Source of the DNA: Cenococcum geophilum 1.58
Lineage: Eukaryota; Ascomycota; Dothideomycetes; Gloniales; Gloniaceae
DNA length: 64,000 nt
Direction of reading: 5' to 3'
NCBI GenBank assembly: GCA_001692895.1
Contig: KV748178.1
Location: 5,558,867-5,622,866 of the forward strand
In this document: positions 10,743 through 20,618 of the stretch, piece after piece
Layout of the letters: the number at the start of each line of letters is the position of its first letter
Position numbering within the stretch: the first letter of the stretch is position 1
Program-made: the position numbers and the translations under genes
Notes under the pieces: model-generated
Told to the model about the DNA's origin: nothing
What the model saw: the letters and a program-made list of their open reading frames with translations, nothing else
Databases searched by the model: none

Positions 10743-10862
10743 GGGTCCTACGAGAGGCGGACCGTGCGCGAACACCAGAATCAAAAGTTCGCGTATGGTC
10801 ACGGAGCCTCGATCCTATTGATTCTATTGGCCAACTCTTATCGATAACAGTAGGACGAAATG
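10743..10862. mobile_element. 120-bp MITE inserted in one arm of an inverted-repeat element, TA duplication
   Basis: The left arm of the outer element reads CCGCTGG-TA..TA-AGAGTATGC, while the right arm (reversed, 11020-11061) runs straight from CCGCTGG to TAAGAGTATGC. The extra 120 bp are therefore an insertion flanked by TA at 10741-10742 and 10863-10864. The insert carries GTCCTAC near its start and GTAGGAC near its end. Confidence 0.7.
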
Positions 10863-11061
10863 TAAGAGTATGCTCAAAAAAAACTGCATATAGGGAAATT
10901 TTACTAGGCGAGAACTTCAAAATTCCAAGTCGTTTTGCGAGGCGTCTTGATCACGTCTGCGTACACAAGGTACCGCCATAGTAGGACTTAGCGAAAATCG
11001 CGAAAATCAAAGTTCCCTCTATGCAGTTTTTTTTGAGCATACTCTTACCAGCGGAAGGGAT

Positions 11062-11959
11062 AGGTAAAACTCCTTAGTACGATACCGGGTATATAACGAT
11101 ACCATTGGTATTACGATCTACACGCCCTGATCAAGCCTTTTTTGGTGTAATTAACGATAATCTGACTTTTGACGATATCGTTAGGTGCCTCCACCAAAAT
11201 CGGTATAACCAGTTTTAATTCGTCGGATTTGGCCTTACCTTATCGCAAGTTTAGCTATTAACTTTTATCAAAATCTGTTAAATTAAACCTTAGGTCTTAC
11301 CCTCCATACTTAATTCTACCTTATTAATTATAAGTAGGTCTCGAAATTCTAAGAGGCCATGTCGTTATGGACTCTAACTTTGAACGCCAGAAAATACGCG
11401 CCCACCACTAAAAACACCCCAGTACTACAATTGGAGGTTGCTCGCTGGGCAAGCGACTTCCTCCATCGAAAAATTAATTAATCCTCGATATTAGAAATAC
11501 TAAGCGATAAATTTAAGCAGCTTAATCTAGCTAAATTGCCTTGCGGGTAAGGCCTATGAGAGCACGTAGCAGAGCTTACGCTGGACCCGATCGCGATACG
11601 GAAACAGATAAGGAGGACGCCCAACAACCTCAAATTAAGCTTAATAAGGTGCTAGAGGCCTTATAAACCCTTCGATTGTATAAGGAATAACAGGAAGCTG
11701 GTAATAGAGAGGTTATTATAACTCTATTAAGGCACAATTGTTAAATTTGAGATTGACGGCTTTAAAACACTGGGTGGTGATTACCTCTTTTTTTGGTAGA
11801 GCCAGTTGCCCAATTACGGCTTCGCGCATGTAGATACGCAATACATACTATAATTTTGATTTTTGGTGTATCTTGCATACAAAACCTGAATACAACGATA
11901 CCATTGGTATTACGATACGCTCGGCTGCAGAAGCCATATCGTACTAAGGAGTTTTGCCT
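11062..11959. mobile_element. X-family DNA element, long copy (about 0.9 kb)
   Basis: The left end has ACTCCTTAGTACGATA from 11069. The exact reverse complement ends near 11953, and the similarity extends outward by AAA/TTT to about 11062 and 11959. Just inside both ends is the palindrome-containing word ATACCATTGGTAT. The interior is AT-rich without coding. Exact outer limits and target duplication are uncertain. Confidence 0.65.
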
Positions 11960-12348
11960 GTAGAATCAAAAGTACGCGTATGATCACGGAGCCTCGATCC
12001 TATTGATTCTATTGGCTGATGAGAGATTGGCATGTGGCTTGGAACGCTAATCTTAGTGTGGAATTGGTGATGCTTTGGTATCCCTTGACCCGTCAATTCG
12101 CGTCCAATGGTTATCGATAAGGACTAGCCAATCAATCGTGCTAGATTTAACGCCCCGTTCTGAATATTAAGCTTTTGATCTATAGTAATTTGATATACAC
12201 GCCTAATTTTGGGAGTCAAGTCGCTCGATATAGGGCTGCTAGCACTTGTCCTTCCTGCAGAACCGTATTTTGCATTGTAGTAGGTAATTAATTGATGGAA
12301 TCTATAGGTCCACGCACTGTTTTGAAACTGGTGTTCGCGCACGGACCA

Positions 12349-12680
12349 CTTACTCCTTAATACGATATGGGGTATATAACGATATCCTCTACATTACGAT
12401 CTACACCCCTTGATTAACCCTTTTTTGGTATAATATTACGATAATCTGACTTTTGACAATATCGTTAAGCACCTACCACCAATATCGGTATAACCAGTAG
12501 AGAAGTTGTATAGGAAAGAGTCCTATTTAGCCCGTGAGGTAAAATCTTAAGCCTTTTTTAGTATTAAAGCCCCGTTTTTCCTGCTTATTCACCTTACATG
12601 TGACTCTTTATATAACAATACCATTGGTATTACGATAAGTTCGGCCGAACAAACGGTATCGTATTAAAGAGATTTAACTG
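12349..12680. mobile_element. X-family DNA element, short copy (about 0.33 kb)
   Basis: The left 145 bp repeat the left end of the long copy (CTCCTTAATACGATA, then GATAATCTGACTTTTGAC), and the right 60 bp repeat its right end (ATACCATTGGTATTACGATA .. TATCGTATTAAAGAG). The middle is shortened, as in an internally deleted derivative. The left end abuts a reversed GTGTTCGCGCACGGACC end of another family. Confidence 0.65.
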
Positions 12681-12690
12681 TAATCACAAA

Positions 12691-13303
12691 ATGATAGATA
12701 AATACGAAGGTAGCAACACCATGGAAAAGTTTATTTTATATATCCGAAGGACTAGTGGAAAATTCTTAGCATCATCTTGCTGCTTTAATAACTGCGTAGA
12801 TTTCGCTTTAGATTATCCTTTTCAAGGTTCTCTTAATACGAAAATGGAGCTATCCAAGGAGAGGATTGAAGATTTTATCATCTCCGGAAGTGCACGCTAG
12901 AATCGTTTAATATTCTTTAGCAATCAGGAATTTTTACTCTGTTTAGCCCTCATTTGCCCTAGGGCCGTACTCTCCGAACCTCATTGACAAGACCACAGCT
13001 TTAACAGATACAGCAAAACTCTACTGAAGTCCATATAATAGACTCTCTTCCATACCTTCAAGGTTATTAAATTTCCAGCCTTCTCAACATTATATTAAGA
13101 CTATTCCTTAAACTCCTGCTCTCCCATTCACACATTATCCCTCCAGCCAACTTCACCACAGAGACCTGCCTGACCATTCACATTCCTACACGGTGACGTG
13201 ACTCCCTTCGCTCACTTGGTCCTAGCATAAACAAACAATTCCCCTTCATCAATATCCCGCCTTATTCCTCCCGAACCCCGTCAACCTTTCACACTTTAAC
13301 ATC
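12691..13303. other. Upstream region of the BTB-type gene
   Basis: A 69-codon frame at 12691-12900 has no recognisable content. From about 13000 the sequence is C/T-rich, as in many fungal promoters, with repeated short CCTTC/CTTCAC words. Confidence 0.4.
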
Positions 13304-14638
13304 ATGGAGCAACCCGAAGATGTCGAAGTCGCTCTCGCACACGACCGCGAGCACCGATTTCATTCCAGCGTTCTCTGCCGCTACTCGACACTCTTCAAAC
13401 GCCTCTTGACGCAAGAAAACGCAGCACGCCTCTCTACCCGCGCTAAATCGCAAGGCGTCACGACGCGATTCCGAATCGAGCTGCACGAACTTCCCCCGGC
13501 CGGCGGGAACGTCGGAAAACTATGCCCAATGGCGAGTACATCCCACGAACCCCTAAAGATATCTTCCACTAACCACCACTAGGAGCTCGATTCCATGGCC
13601 CGCGCGATGGTGGACTCAGCCTATGGCCCGATGCTCCCACTAAACGAGAATGGGAAAGTCCCTCTGAAGCTCTTCGAGCACTACGAGAACATCTTCGGTG
13701 CCTACTACGGCAACGACATCATTATCAACGACGTCACCATTGCAACCGCACTCGAAGACGCCGTCGGACTAATCGAAGTCGCCGAATACCTCGGCTCAAT
13801 GGCCGTCGTTGCAAAATCCATTGACATCGCGTTGTTCAAGCAAGGCCAGGTGCTGTTCCGCTCGATTGCATCAAAGCCAGATGCCTGGGTCGATCTGGCG
13901 TATCGCATCAAGTCCGAGCTGATCTTCAAGGAGTCCGTCATCCATCTCGTCGGGCAGTGGAACGGGCTTGGCGACGAGATCAAGCGGCATATGCCCACTG
14001 AAGTCAGGAATGTATGCGAGAAGCACCACGAGCAGCTGCGGGAGCGCTGCAAGTTGGTGGAGATGAAGGTCGCAGCGATATATCCATCCGGTATTGAGCG
14101 GACGGAGCCGAGCCAGATACGCCGCGAGAATTACGCTAACGATGTCATGATTTGGATTTCGCTGTCCTTCTTCCGCCACTGGTTTGCGCAGGCCATCATC
14201 GCTGGTCGCGGCTACTTAGGGAAGGATGGTGGGTATGCGCTGTACAAACAGTTGGCGGCAGGTGGCGACAAGTACATGAATAAGCTTATCATGAATGGAT
14301 TTCACGCGCGCTTTGCCATGACCAAGAAGGGGCAAAACGTCATTGAGAATCACCTGCTGGAGATCAAAGAGTGCATCAGGCAATGCGTTGCCCAGAGTGG
14401 AATCATGGAGACTGACAGCCAGCTCGACACTCACAAGTACGAGCCGACATATCTTACCAGTGTGAAGATTGAAAAGGGCGATTACCCGTGGATTGGAGAT
14501 ACCAAAATCACCAGGGTCGTGTCCAAGCGTGCGAGAGATGTAGAAGAAACAGATGAGGAGGAAGTGGAAGTGGAATTGGACTCGGACCCGGACTACGAGG
14601 ACTTAAGCGGGCCTACTAAGCGCATGAGNGGAGCATGA
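13304..14638 (+). CDS. BTB/POZ-like protein, about 420 aa
   Basis: Proposed exons 13304-13510 and 13583-14638, with a 72-bp intron GTCGGA..CCACTAG preceded by CACTAAC. The phase fits, but the donor is unusual and GTACAT at 13536 does not fit the phase, so the junction is uncertain. The first 70 residues carry a BTB-like core: ALAHDREHRFHSSVLCRYST, then LFKRLL, in the place where BTB proteins have the H-S-x-[IVL]-L helix. The remainder (residues 70-390) is helical text typical of fungus-specific BTB proteins (LFEHYENIFGAYYGNDI; VMIWISLSFFRHWFAQAIIA). The C-terminus is acidic (EETDEEEVEVELDSDPDYED). BTB domains mediate dimerisation and often cullin-3 adaptor roles; the role of this protein is not known. 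One unresolved base lies at 14629, ten bases before the stop. Confidence 0.75.
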
Positions 14639-14975
14639 GGAGAAACCGACGAAGGCTGAAGGCACTTACGAGGTAGCATCTATCCTAAATGAGGGGATGG
14701 AATGCTGTCCCTAGTAAAAGTAGAGTCTGCGCAACTCTTTTATTTCATGGCTGTTTGAACACCCAAGGCTTCTAAACACATGGGCTGATGTTCTGGCGTT
14801 TCTAAAGCTAATTGCTTGGTGGGGTTTGCACACATTTAAACCAGCTCAAAGACGGAGAGCTGGTGCCTCTAATGGTAATTTTGTACAATAGTTATAAGAA
14901 GTGCACTAACTTCTGACCCAAACTCCTCTATCTCGGTGCTTCTGATTTCGACCTCGCCTTTACAGAACCTCCAAA
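14639..14975. other. Intergenic between convergent genes
   Basis: 3' flanks of the BTB-type gene and the complex I subunit gene. No feature was recognised. Confidence 0.45.
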
Positions 14976-15281
14976 CTAGTCATCGTACCCCTCAGGTATC
15001 TGCCGCGGACCTTTAGGTACTGCAAAAAAATAGTAAGCTACCTTCAGGATGTCTTTCATGGGGCTCCGGAAGAGGGATAATGAGGGGAACATACTCGGGT
15101 ATGTTAGTGGGATCTTCGGCCTTGGTCCGTCTCCAAAGTATCTTCGAATCGGTGGCGCAGCCAATATTGTGACAGGCCCCATTGAGCCGATAACGATCGA
15201 GTAGAAGATGGCGGGTTTCTCATGGGAAGCCCACCGCATATAGCGGATTGGCTGGCGGAAGAAGTACGGAGCGGACGACAT
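14976..15281 (-). CDS. NADH:ubiquinone oxidoreductase 9.5 kDa subunit (fungal NDUFA3-like)
   Basis: Exons 15281-15095 and 15019-14976 (minus strand), intron 75 bp GTATGT..TTTGCAG, giving 76 aa. The unspliced frame is also open (101 aa), so a naive call would include the intron. Splicing converts the text to PLTYPIPKGPRQIPEGYDD, which matches the family's end as I remember it, so the short form is preferred. Other conserved text: RYMRWASHEKPAIFYSIVIG, GPVTILAAPPIRRYFGD. One membrane segment spans about residues 24-43. It is an accessory subunit of respiratory complex I in the inner mitochondrial membrane. It is divergent from WBP1 with 266 bp between the start codons, so the two share a promoter region. 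Confidence 0.9.
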   Translation of the reverse strand: MSSAPYFFRQPIRYMRWASHEKPAIFYSIVIGSMGPVTILAAPPIRRYFGDGPRPKIPLTYPSMFPSLSLFRSPMKDILKVAYYFFAVPKGPRQIPEGYDD

Positions 15282-15547
15282 GCTGAATGACGGGGAAATG
15301 CCGATTCGTGGAGGAGATTATGATAATTTTTTCGGCACTTGCTGACGGCCTGGAAGCAATTGACGTGATACGCGGCCGAATTGAAGCTCCCTCGAGCTGT
15401 CTTTGCAGTGGTGGGTTCACTCGAGATTGACTGTCTTCAGACGCCGGAAGACGCGATTCTCCGGCAACCAACTCTTGGCAAAAGCATACGTCTCCTTCAA
15501 GAGCTTGCTTCAGCAGCTGGCGACAATTGTTCACGGCAGCCTCCAAC
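15282..15547. promoter_or_regulatory. Shared divergent promoter region, complex I subunit / WBP1
   Basis: 266 bp separate the two start codons. No clear TATA box was found. Individual binding sites cannot be assigned by eye. Confidence 0.4.
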
Positions 15548-17088
15548 ATGCGCTGGTTATTTTCTTTTCTTCTACTAGCACTGCTGGGAGTGGTGCAGGC
15601 GTTAAGCTCCAGCGGAAACCGGTTACTGGTTGTACTCGAGGAATTGGCTGAGAAGGACAAGTATTCAGAATTCTGGAAAGACCTTCAATGTGGGCAGCTT
15701 CAATCACCAATACCCAGCCTCGCAATAAAGAATATTTAGATATGAAGATTACTAATATTACATTCCTGCAGCTCGAGGATTCCACCTAACATTCGAATCA
15801 CCAAAGAATGAAAAGCTCTCCGTTTTCAAGCACGGCGAGCGGGCTTACGACAACCTCATCCTCTTTCCCCCTAAATCAAAAGGCTTCGGGCCATCTTTGA
15901 CACCAAATATTCTCCTCGATTTTCTCAAGAAGGACGGAAACATCCTCCTAACTCTATCTGCCGATCACCCGACTCCAAGCGCTATCATCTCCCTGCTCTT
16001 GGAGCTTGACATCCACCTCCCTAGCGACCGTAACGCCTTGGTTGTTGACCACTTCAATTATGACAGTGCCTCCGCTCCCGAGAAGCATGATGTGCTGCTC
16101 GTATCTCCTCCGAAATCCATTCGGTCAGACCTGAGAAACTACTTTGCTGGAGAGGGCACAATTGCCGTGCCTCGCGCAGTGGGACAAACCCTTGGAAATG
16201 CCGGTCCACTCCTGGTGCCTATCCTCCGCGCCCCTAGCACCGCTTACAGCTACAACCCGAAGGACGAGGGTGATGTCGTAGAGGATCCGTTTGCTGTTGG
16301 TGAGCAGCTTTCGCTCGTCTCCGCCATGCAAGCCCGCAACTCTGCGCGACTTACAGTTCTCGGATCCGTGGAGATGCTGCAGAATGAGTGGTTCAATGCC
16401 AAAGTTAGCTCTGCAGGGAAACAAGCCAAGACTGCGAACAAGGAGTTCGCCAAGAAACTGTCAGGTTGGGCCTTCAAGGAGTTGGGTGTGCTTAAAGTTG
16501 GGAAATTTCAGCATTATTTGGATGAAGGCAATATCAAGAAAGTAGCGAATAGGAGCTCGGTCAGCGTGTCAGAGCAGAACCCCAAGATCTATCGCATTAA
16601 GAACGATGTGGTATGTTGTCCCATCTCTTACGCAATATCGAGAACTTACCAACAGGCAACAATAGTCCTTCACCATCGAGATCTCAGAATATGAAATTGA
16701 TCACCTCCACCCCTTCAAGCCTCCAAAGGGCGACAAGGTCCAACTAGAATTCACTATGCTCTCTCCTTTCCACCGTCTCAACCTCGAACCCGTTGGCTAT
16801 ACCGCCAACAGCACCATCTTCGGCACATCTTTTACCCTGCCTGACCAACACGGTATCTTCAACTTTCGCGTCAACTACAAACGTCCATTCCTCACCACAG
16901 TGGATGAGAAGCGGGAAGTCACCGTGAGGCACTTCGCGCACGACGAGTGGCCCAGGAGTTGGAAGATTAGTGGTGCGTGGGTATGGATTGCAGGTATCTG
17001 GGTCACGGTTGCGGGATGGATTGGATTTGTCGCGATTTGGCTCTACAGCGAGGCGGCGGACAAGAAGGGCTTGAAGAAGACGCAGTGA
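15548..17088 (+). CDS. WBP1: Oligosaccharyltransferase beta subunit Wbp1 / OST48, three exons
   Basis: Exons 15548-15689, 15772-16610 and 16666-17088 give 467 aa, normal for the family. Intron 1 (82 bp) has GTGGGC..CCTGCAG ends with an ACTAAT branch site; intron 2 (55 bp) has GTATGT..AACAATAG ends. Features in order: signal peptide (MRWLFSFLLLALLGVVQA); lumenal domain with RLLVVLEE, RGFHLTFESPK, YDNLILFPPKSKGFGPSLT, LLDFLKKDGNILLTLS, DHFNYD and YRIKNDV; late membrane segment at about 430-454 (WVWIAGIWVTVAGWIGFVAI); and cytosolic tail ending KKTQ, a KKxx dilysine ER-retrieval signal. The protein is part of the complex that transfers the lipid-linked glycan to Asn in nascent proteins in the ER. 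Intron 1 contains a 19-bp word also found at 3664. No disabling change was seen. Confidence 0.95.
15690..15771 (+). other. WBP1 intron 1 with foreign-looking 19-bp word
   Basis: The donor GTGGGC is weak compared with GTATGT in intron 2. The intron includes CCCAGCCTCGCAATAAAGA (15713-15731) and a TTACTAATATT branch region 20 nt before the acceptor. Confidence 0.7.
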
Positions 17089-18073
17089 TTGCGTGGTTAA
17101 AGATGTGTCTGCATAGAACTTCAATATGGGCCATAGGGTATAGGACTGTATTATGGAATGCAAGAAAAAGTTCTTTGAAGATTTTGACAAGGAAAGCAAA
17201 GTATCGTAAGGAAGGAATCCATTTTGATGCATGATTTTTCATAGGTATCTATTCCTTCGCAAGCCTTTTTGTCTTGTCTTCGTGTTAATGTGAGGGATTC
17301 GCACTGTGAAACACAATTGGGTCGCTAGTCCGCCTTTCTTCACCGGTGGAATAATCTTACAGGAAGCCGAACAGCCTTGTCTAAGCCAAAGAGGGCAGCG
17401 TGCATACATTGAATTAAAGCGTCTCATGTCAAACGCGCTGATCGAAAAGTTTTGGTGCAATCTCCGCCTTTCGCCAGGAAGCGAGGTTCGGAAAACCGGG
17501 CAAGGTTAAAAGACCGAAGTTGCACGATTCCAGGGTGGTTCGTATTTAGATCCTATTTCCTTCATCGCCCGTATCTTTCTTCCATCACACACCTATCCCA
17601 ACCAATGAGGGCAATGGGGTTGATGTGAGCGGCTCGTAGCGCCAGTGTTGCATGCCTCGGGTAGTCGTCTTTCCGCAGACTTTGGCTGGAAGCGTCTTGG
17701 CGCAGCGTATGGTGCTTCGTTTCGACATGTCCGTTCTAAGCGATGTTGCCTTATATCATGACTCCCCACATGTCTGACACGATGGAGGCCACCCTGAAAG
17801 ACCAACCTTGCCGTCCGTTTCAGCTTTTCAACTTCAGCTTTGGTTTTCCCACTATATCCAGCAGTAGAATCTCCTTGTTGGCCCACGCTTTCTTTCCTTG
17901 TAGTGGAGGCTCAGTTTCTTTCCCTTAATATTCTTTCAGCCTCTTCCCGCCTTTCCGTTTATAAATAAATCGCCGTAAGTATATACGACGGCACATATCC
18001 ATCCTTCCATCAGATATTTTCAAAATTTCCTAGCCATTTTTCCGTGGCGACATTTAGAGACTTGGTGCCCAAA
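17089..18073. other. Intergenic, WBP1 3' flank and RTA1-like promoter
   Basis: No gene is supported; frames at 17306-17509 and 17743-17928 lack recognisable content. The last 200 bp are C/T-rich with a TATA-like box. Confidence 0.5.
17960..17967 (+). promoter_or_regulatory. TATA-like box upstream of the RTA1-like gene
   Basis: TATAAATA lies 107 bp before the ATG at 18074, within a C/T-rich stretch. Confidence 0.4.
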
Positions 18074-19179
18074 ATGGCATCAATCGCGTACGCACTTATA
18101 GAGCGCAGCTACAATGCGGACAAGAATTTCCGTGAGCATTGCACGCTCGAGACGTGTCCTCTCAGTCTTTCATACTGGGCATATCGGCCGTCACTAGCAG
18201 CCAATAGCCTCTTCCTTGCCATCTTCGGCCTGTCCACGTCCCTCTTCCTAGTCCAAGCCGTTCTGTCCAAACGCTTCCTCGGTTTCACAATCGCCATGGT
18301 GAGCGGCTGCGCGCTGGAAGTGATAGGATACGTAGGCAGGATCATGAGCTACTACAATCCCTTCAGCGAAGTTAGTATAACGTCACTTACTGCACTACTC
18401 CTGTCATCGCATCCCCAACCATCCTTCCAAGCTGCCCTCTTATCTCCTCCCTCAATTAACCCACCGCACAGAATGGCTTCCTAATGCAAATCGTCTGCCT
18501 CACCATCGCGCCCGCCTTCCTCGCTGCCGGTATCTACCTCTGCCTATCCCGCATCGTGATCACCTTCGGCCCCGAAAACTCACGCATCAAGCCGCTCTCC
18601 TACCCGCGCATCTTCATTCCCTGCGACTTCCTCTCCCTATTGCTGCAAGCCGCCGGCGGCGGCATCGCCTCAGCCGCCTCGCACCAAGACAAAAACCCCG
18701 TCGTCGGCGACAACATCATGGTCGCGGGGCTGTCGGTGCAGGTAGTCACGCTGTTCATCTTCATCTGCCTCGCAGCCGACTTCGCGATCCGCACGACGCG
18801 GCGCGTGCGCGAGCTGGGCAAGGAGCACGCGCTGGACCCGACGCACGCGCGGCTGAGGGCCAGCTGGGCCTTCAAGGGCTTCCTGGTCGCGCTGGCGTTC
18901 GCGACGCTGTGTATTTTCACGCGGAGCGTGTACCGTGTGGCTGAGCTGAGTGAGGGCTGGAATGGGCATTTGATTAAAACGCAGAGGTACTTCATTGGGC
19001 TCGAGGGCGCGATTGTCGGCGCGGCCGTGCTGGCGCTGAATGCGTTTCATCCTGGGCTGTGCTTTAGGGAGGGTTATGAGGAGAGGAGGGGGTGGGGGTT
19101 TGGAGGGAGGAAGAAGCAGGCCGGAAAGGCTGACGAGGTAGGCGAGGCGCCGGTGGTGGGCCAGGTGGGGGAGAAATAG
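18074..19179 (+). CDS. RTA1-like multi-pass membrane protein, two exons
   Basis: Exons 18074-18370 and 18472-19179 join in phase (intron 101 bp, GTTAGT..CGCACAG, TTAACC branch region) to 334 aa. The ATG at 18074 (MASIAYAL) is the first in frame; the frame opens earlier without an ATG. About seven hydrophobic spans are visible (SLFLAIFGLSTSLFLVQAVL, IAMVSGCALEVIGYVGR, IVCLTIAPAFLAAGIYL, IPCDFLSLLLQAAGGGIAS, VQVVTLFIFICLAADFAI, FLVALAFATLCIFTRSVYR, IGLEGAIVGAAVLALNAFHP). Family hallmarks are EVIGYVGR, TIAPAFLAAGIYL, D-x-x-S-x-x-LQAAGG, FTRSVYRVAE and HPG. RTA1/RTM1 proteins are linked to lipid translocation and resistance to toxic compounds in yeast; the substrate here is unknown. The cytosolic tail is Gly/Lys-rich. 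Confidence 0.9.
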
Positions 19180-19441
19180 GGCAGGATGGAGTGTTGGGTG
19201 CGGGTATGTGGGCATAAAGGGATATATAGATGGGCTTTTGGCGCTCGAGGGGCGATTTCCTACGATTAGGTGGTACATCCATCAGCGGCTTTTTGGATAA
19301 TTTCATGACATCTAGAGAGTGAGGCTTTATATTAGCATATCTGTCTACATGCTCTCTCACATACGAACTCGTCTATATCCCATTCTTGCTGCAGAAGACT
19401 TCTCTACTGCGTTATGGATCGTGGCCGTCGAAGCGCCTAAT

Positions 19442-19690
19442 TGATGGGATTTCTGTGGCGACCTAAAGCTCCAGCGTTCCTCCACAACGCCAACGAGCCA
19501 AAAGGCATACTATTCGATTCAGGGTGGGGGATGAACCCCCTCAATCAATCTGTCGACCGACTAGCGATTACGAATTATCGTCGTCAGCCTCGTCGTCAGC
19601 CTTTCGCCACCTACCTCGTGTATATAATGAGGCCCTAGACCCCCTTGCAATAAGACAGTTCTTATTCCTAATCGTCCGATGAACAGTTAC
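19442..19690 (+). mobile_element. Possible solo LTR
   Basis: The segment starts TGATGGGATTTCTG, has a TATATAATG box at 19621, an AATAAGA signal-like word near 19650 and an end near TTACA about 40 bp later, as an LTR would. No second copy is present in the window. The 65-codon frame at 19441-19638 is not credible as a gene. Confidence 0.3.
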
Positions 19691-19812
19691 AAACCTGGCC
19701 CGTCTACTATATTATCTTTAATTTAAAGCCTTGATATTTCTATTATCATCTTAATCCTGGATGCCTATAATAAACTCTTAAATTGATATACCTTATCCCC
19801 TAACCCGCTGGC

Positions 19813-20377
19813 GTCCACGGAGTAAGTGGTCCGTGCAGAACACTAGAATCCAAACAACGCGTACTGTCTGTATAGATTTAATCAATAGACTATCAGCCAT
19901 GCCTTCCAAATTGTACTTCCAATGACGAAGACCTTGCTCAGGTGACTCATCATAATATTTAACTAAATCGGATTGTAAAAAACCACCGCTAGAGCCCTGG
20001 CCGCTGCCCAATTTCACGCCTCTCATAACAGACGATTTCGAAGTTTATGGCAAGCCAAACCTCCCACCCGGCTTTAATCTATACAATCCTTTCGCTCTAT
20101 TCAGTTAATTCTTTACAGAAGAAATTATAGATAACCCAGTAGAGTAGACAAATAAGAATATAAAGCTATATCTATCGAACAATAATAAACCATAGACACG
20201 GCCATAGCAGCTAATATGCAAGGGAGAACCCAAAGCGGCTCAACTCTAAAGGGTAAGCTATATAGACCTATTTATATAAGATTTGGTAAATGTCACCAAC
20301 TTCACGGTTCGATTGCGTTGGTCTAATTTGGCTAATTATTATCGATAACACGTAGACGAAATTCAGCGGGTTAAGGA
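19813..20377. mobile_element. DNA-transposon relic with GTGGTCCGTGC-type end
   Basis: The left end has AAGTGGTCCGTGCAGAACAC, related to reversed text near 12331-12352 and to forward text at 36478. The right end (20341-20377) carries ATCGATAACACGTAGACGAAATTC, the reversed form of the ATCGAT-type end seen elsewhere. No transposase coding is visible; it may be two relics side by side. Confidence 0.45.
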
Positions 20378-20388
20378 TACTGTTATTA

Positions 20389-20526
20389 TCCCTTGACACG
20401 TAGGGCCCTTTGCCAAGGTCGCTTATATTCGTGACTGGATTCGATTGGATATTTGCATTAACCCAGCTTTTCCGATTGGTTGATTCTTATCGATAACCTA
20501 AGGACCAAAATTGCCGTGTCAAGGGA
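20389..20526. mobile_element. 138-bp MITE with 12-bp inverted repeats and TA duplication
   Basis: TCCCTTGACACG (20389-20400) and CGTGTCAAGGGA (20515-20526) are perfect inverted repeats, flanked by TA on both sides (20387-20388, 20527-20528). The inner right end has ATCGATAA. TA duplication is the mark of Tc1/mariner-type transposition. Confidence 0.8.
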
Positions 20527-20618
20527 TAGTAAAAATGCGGGCGGCAAAAATATGCATGTAAATTAACAGTATCGGGCCTTGGCGCCAAGGTTAGATTAGC
20601 GACCTGCGCAGCCTCACA

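Larger units (their letters stand above)
10689..12690. mobile_element. Cluster of nested small DNA-transposon (MITE) relics
   Basis: Several small elements are stacked here. Recurring words mark the ends: GACCGTGCGC.AACAC (10712, 10760, and reversed near 12331-12350), ATCGATAA followed by a GTCC/GGAC stretch (10838, 12112), and the X-family ends described separately. Text from 10779 to 10830 recurs at about 11964-12016 (CACGGAGCCTCGATCCTATT). Bases 10725-10740 plus 10863-10897 are repeated in inverted order at 11020-11061, making a hairpin-like element. No transposase coding was found, so all are non-autonomous or decayed. Confidence 0.75.

Noticed and set aside
10700-10981. Open frames of 78-93 codons on both strands
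   Set aside because: They lie across MITE ends and an insertion boundary.
15220-15785. Minus-strand frames of 84-146 codons
   Set aside because: They are antisense to WBP1 exon 1 and the promoter; the plus-strand model has a signal peptide and family motifs.
19441-19638. Small plus-strand gene
   Set aside because: The segment looks more like an LTR (TG start, TATA box) and the product is not recognisable.
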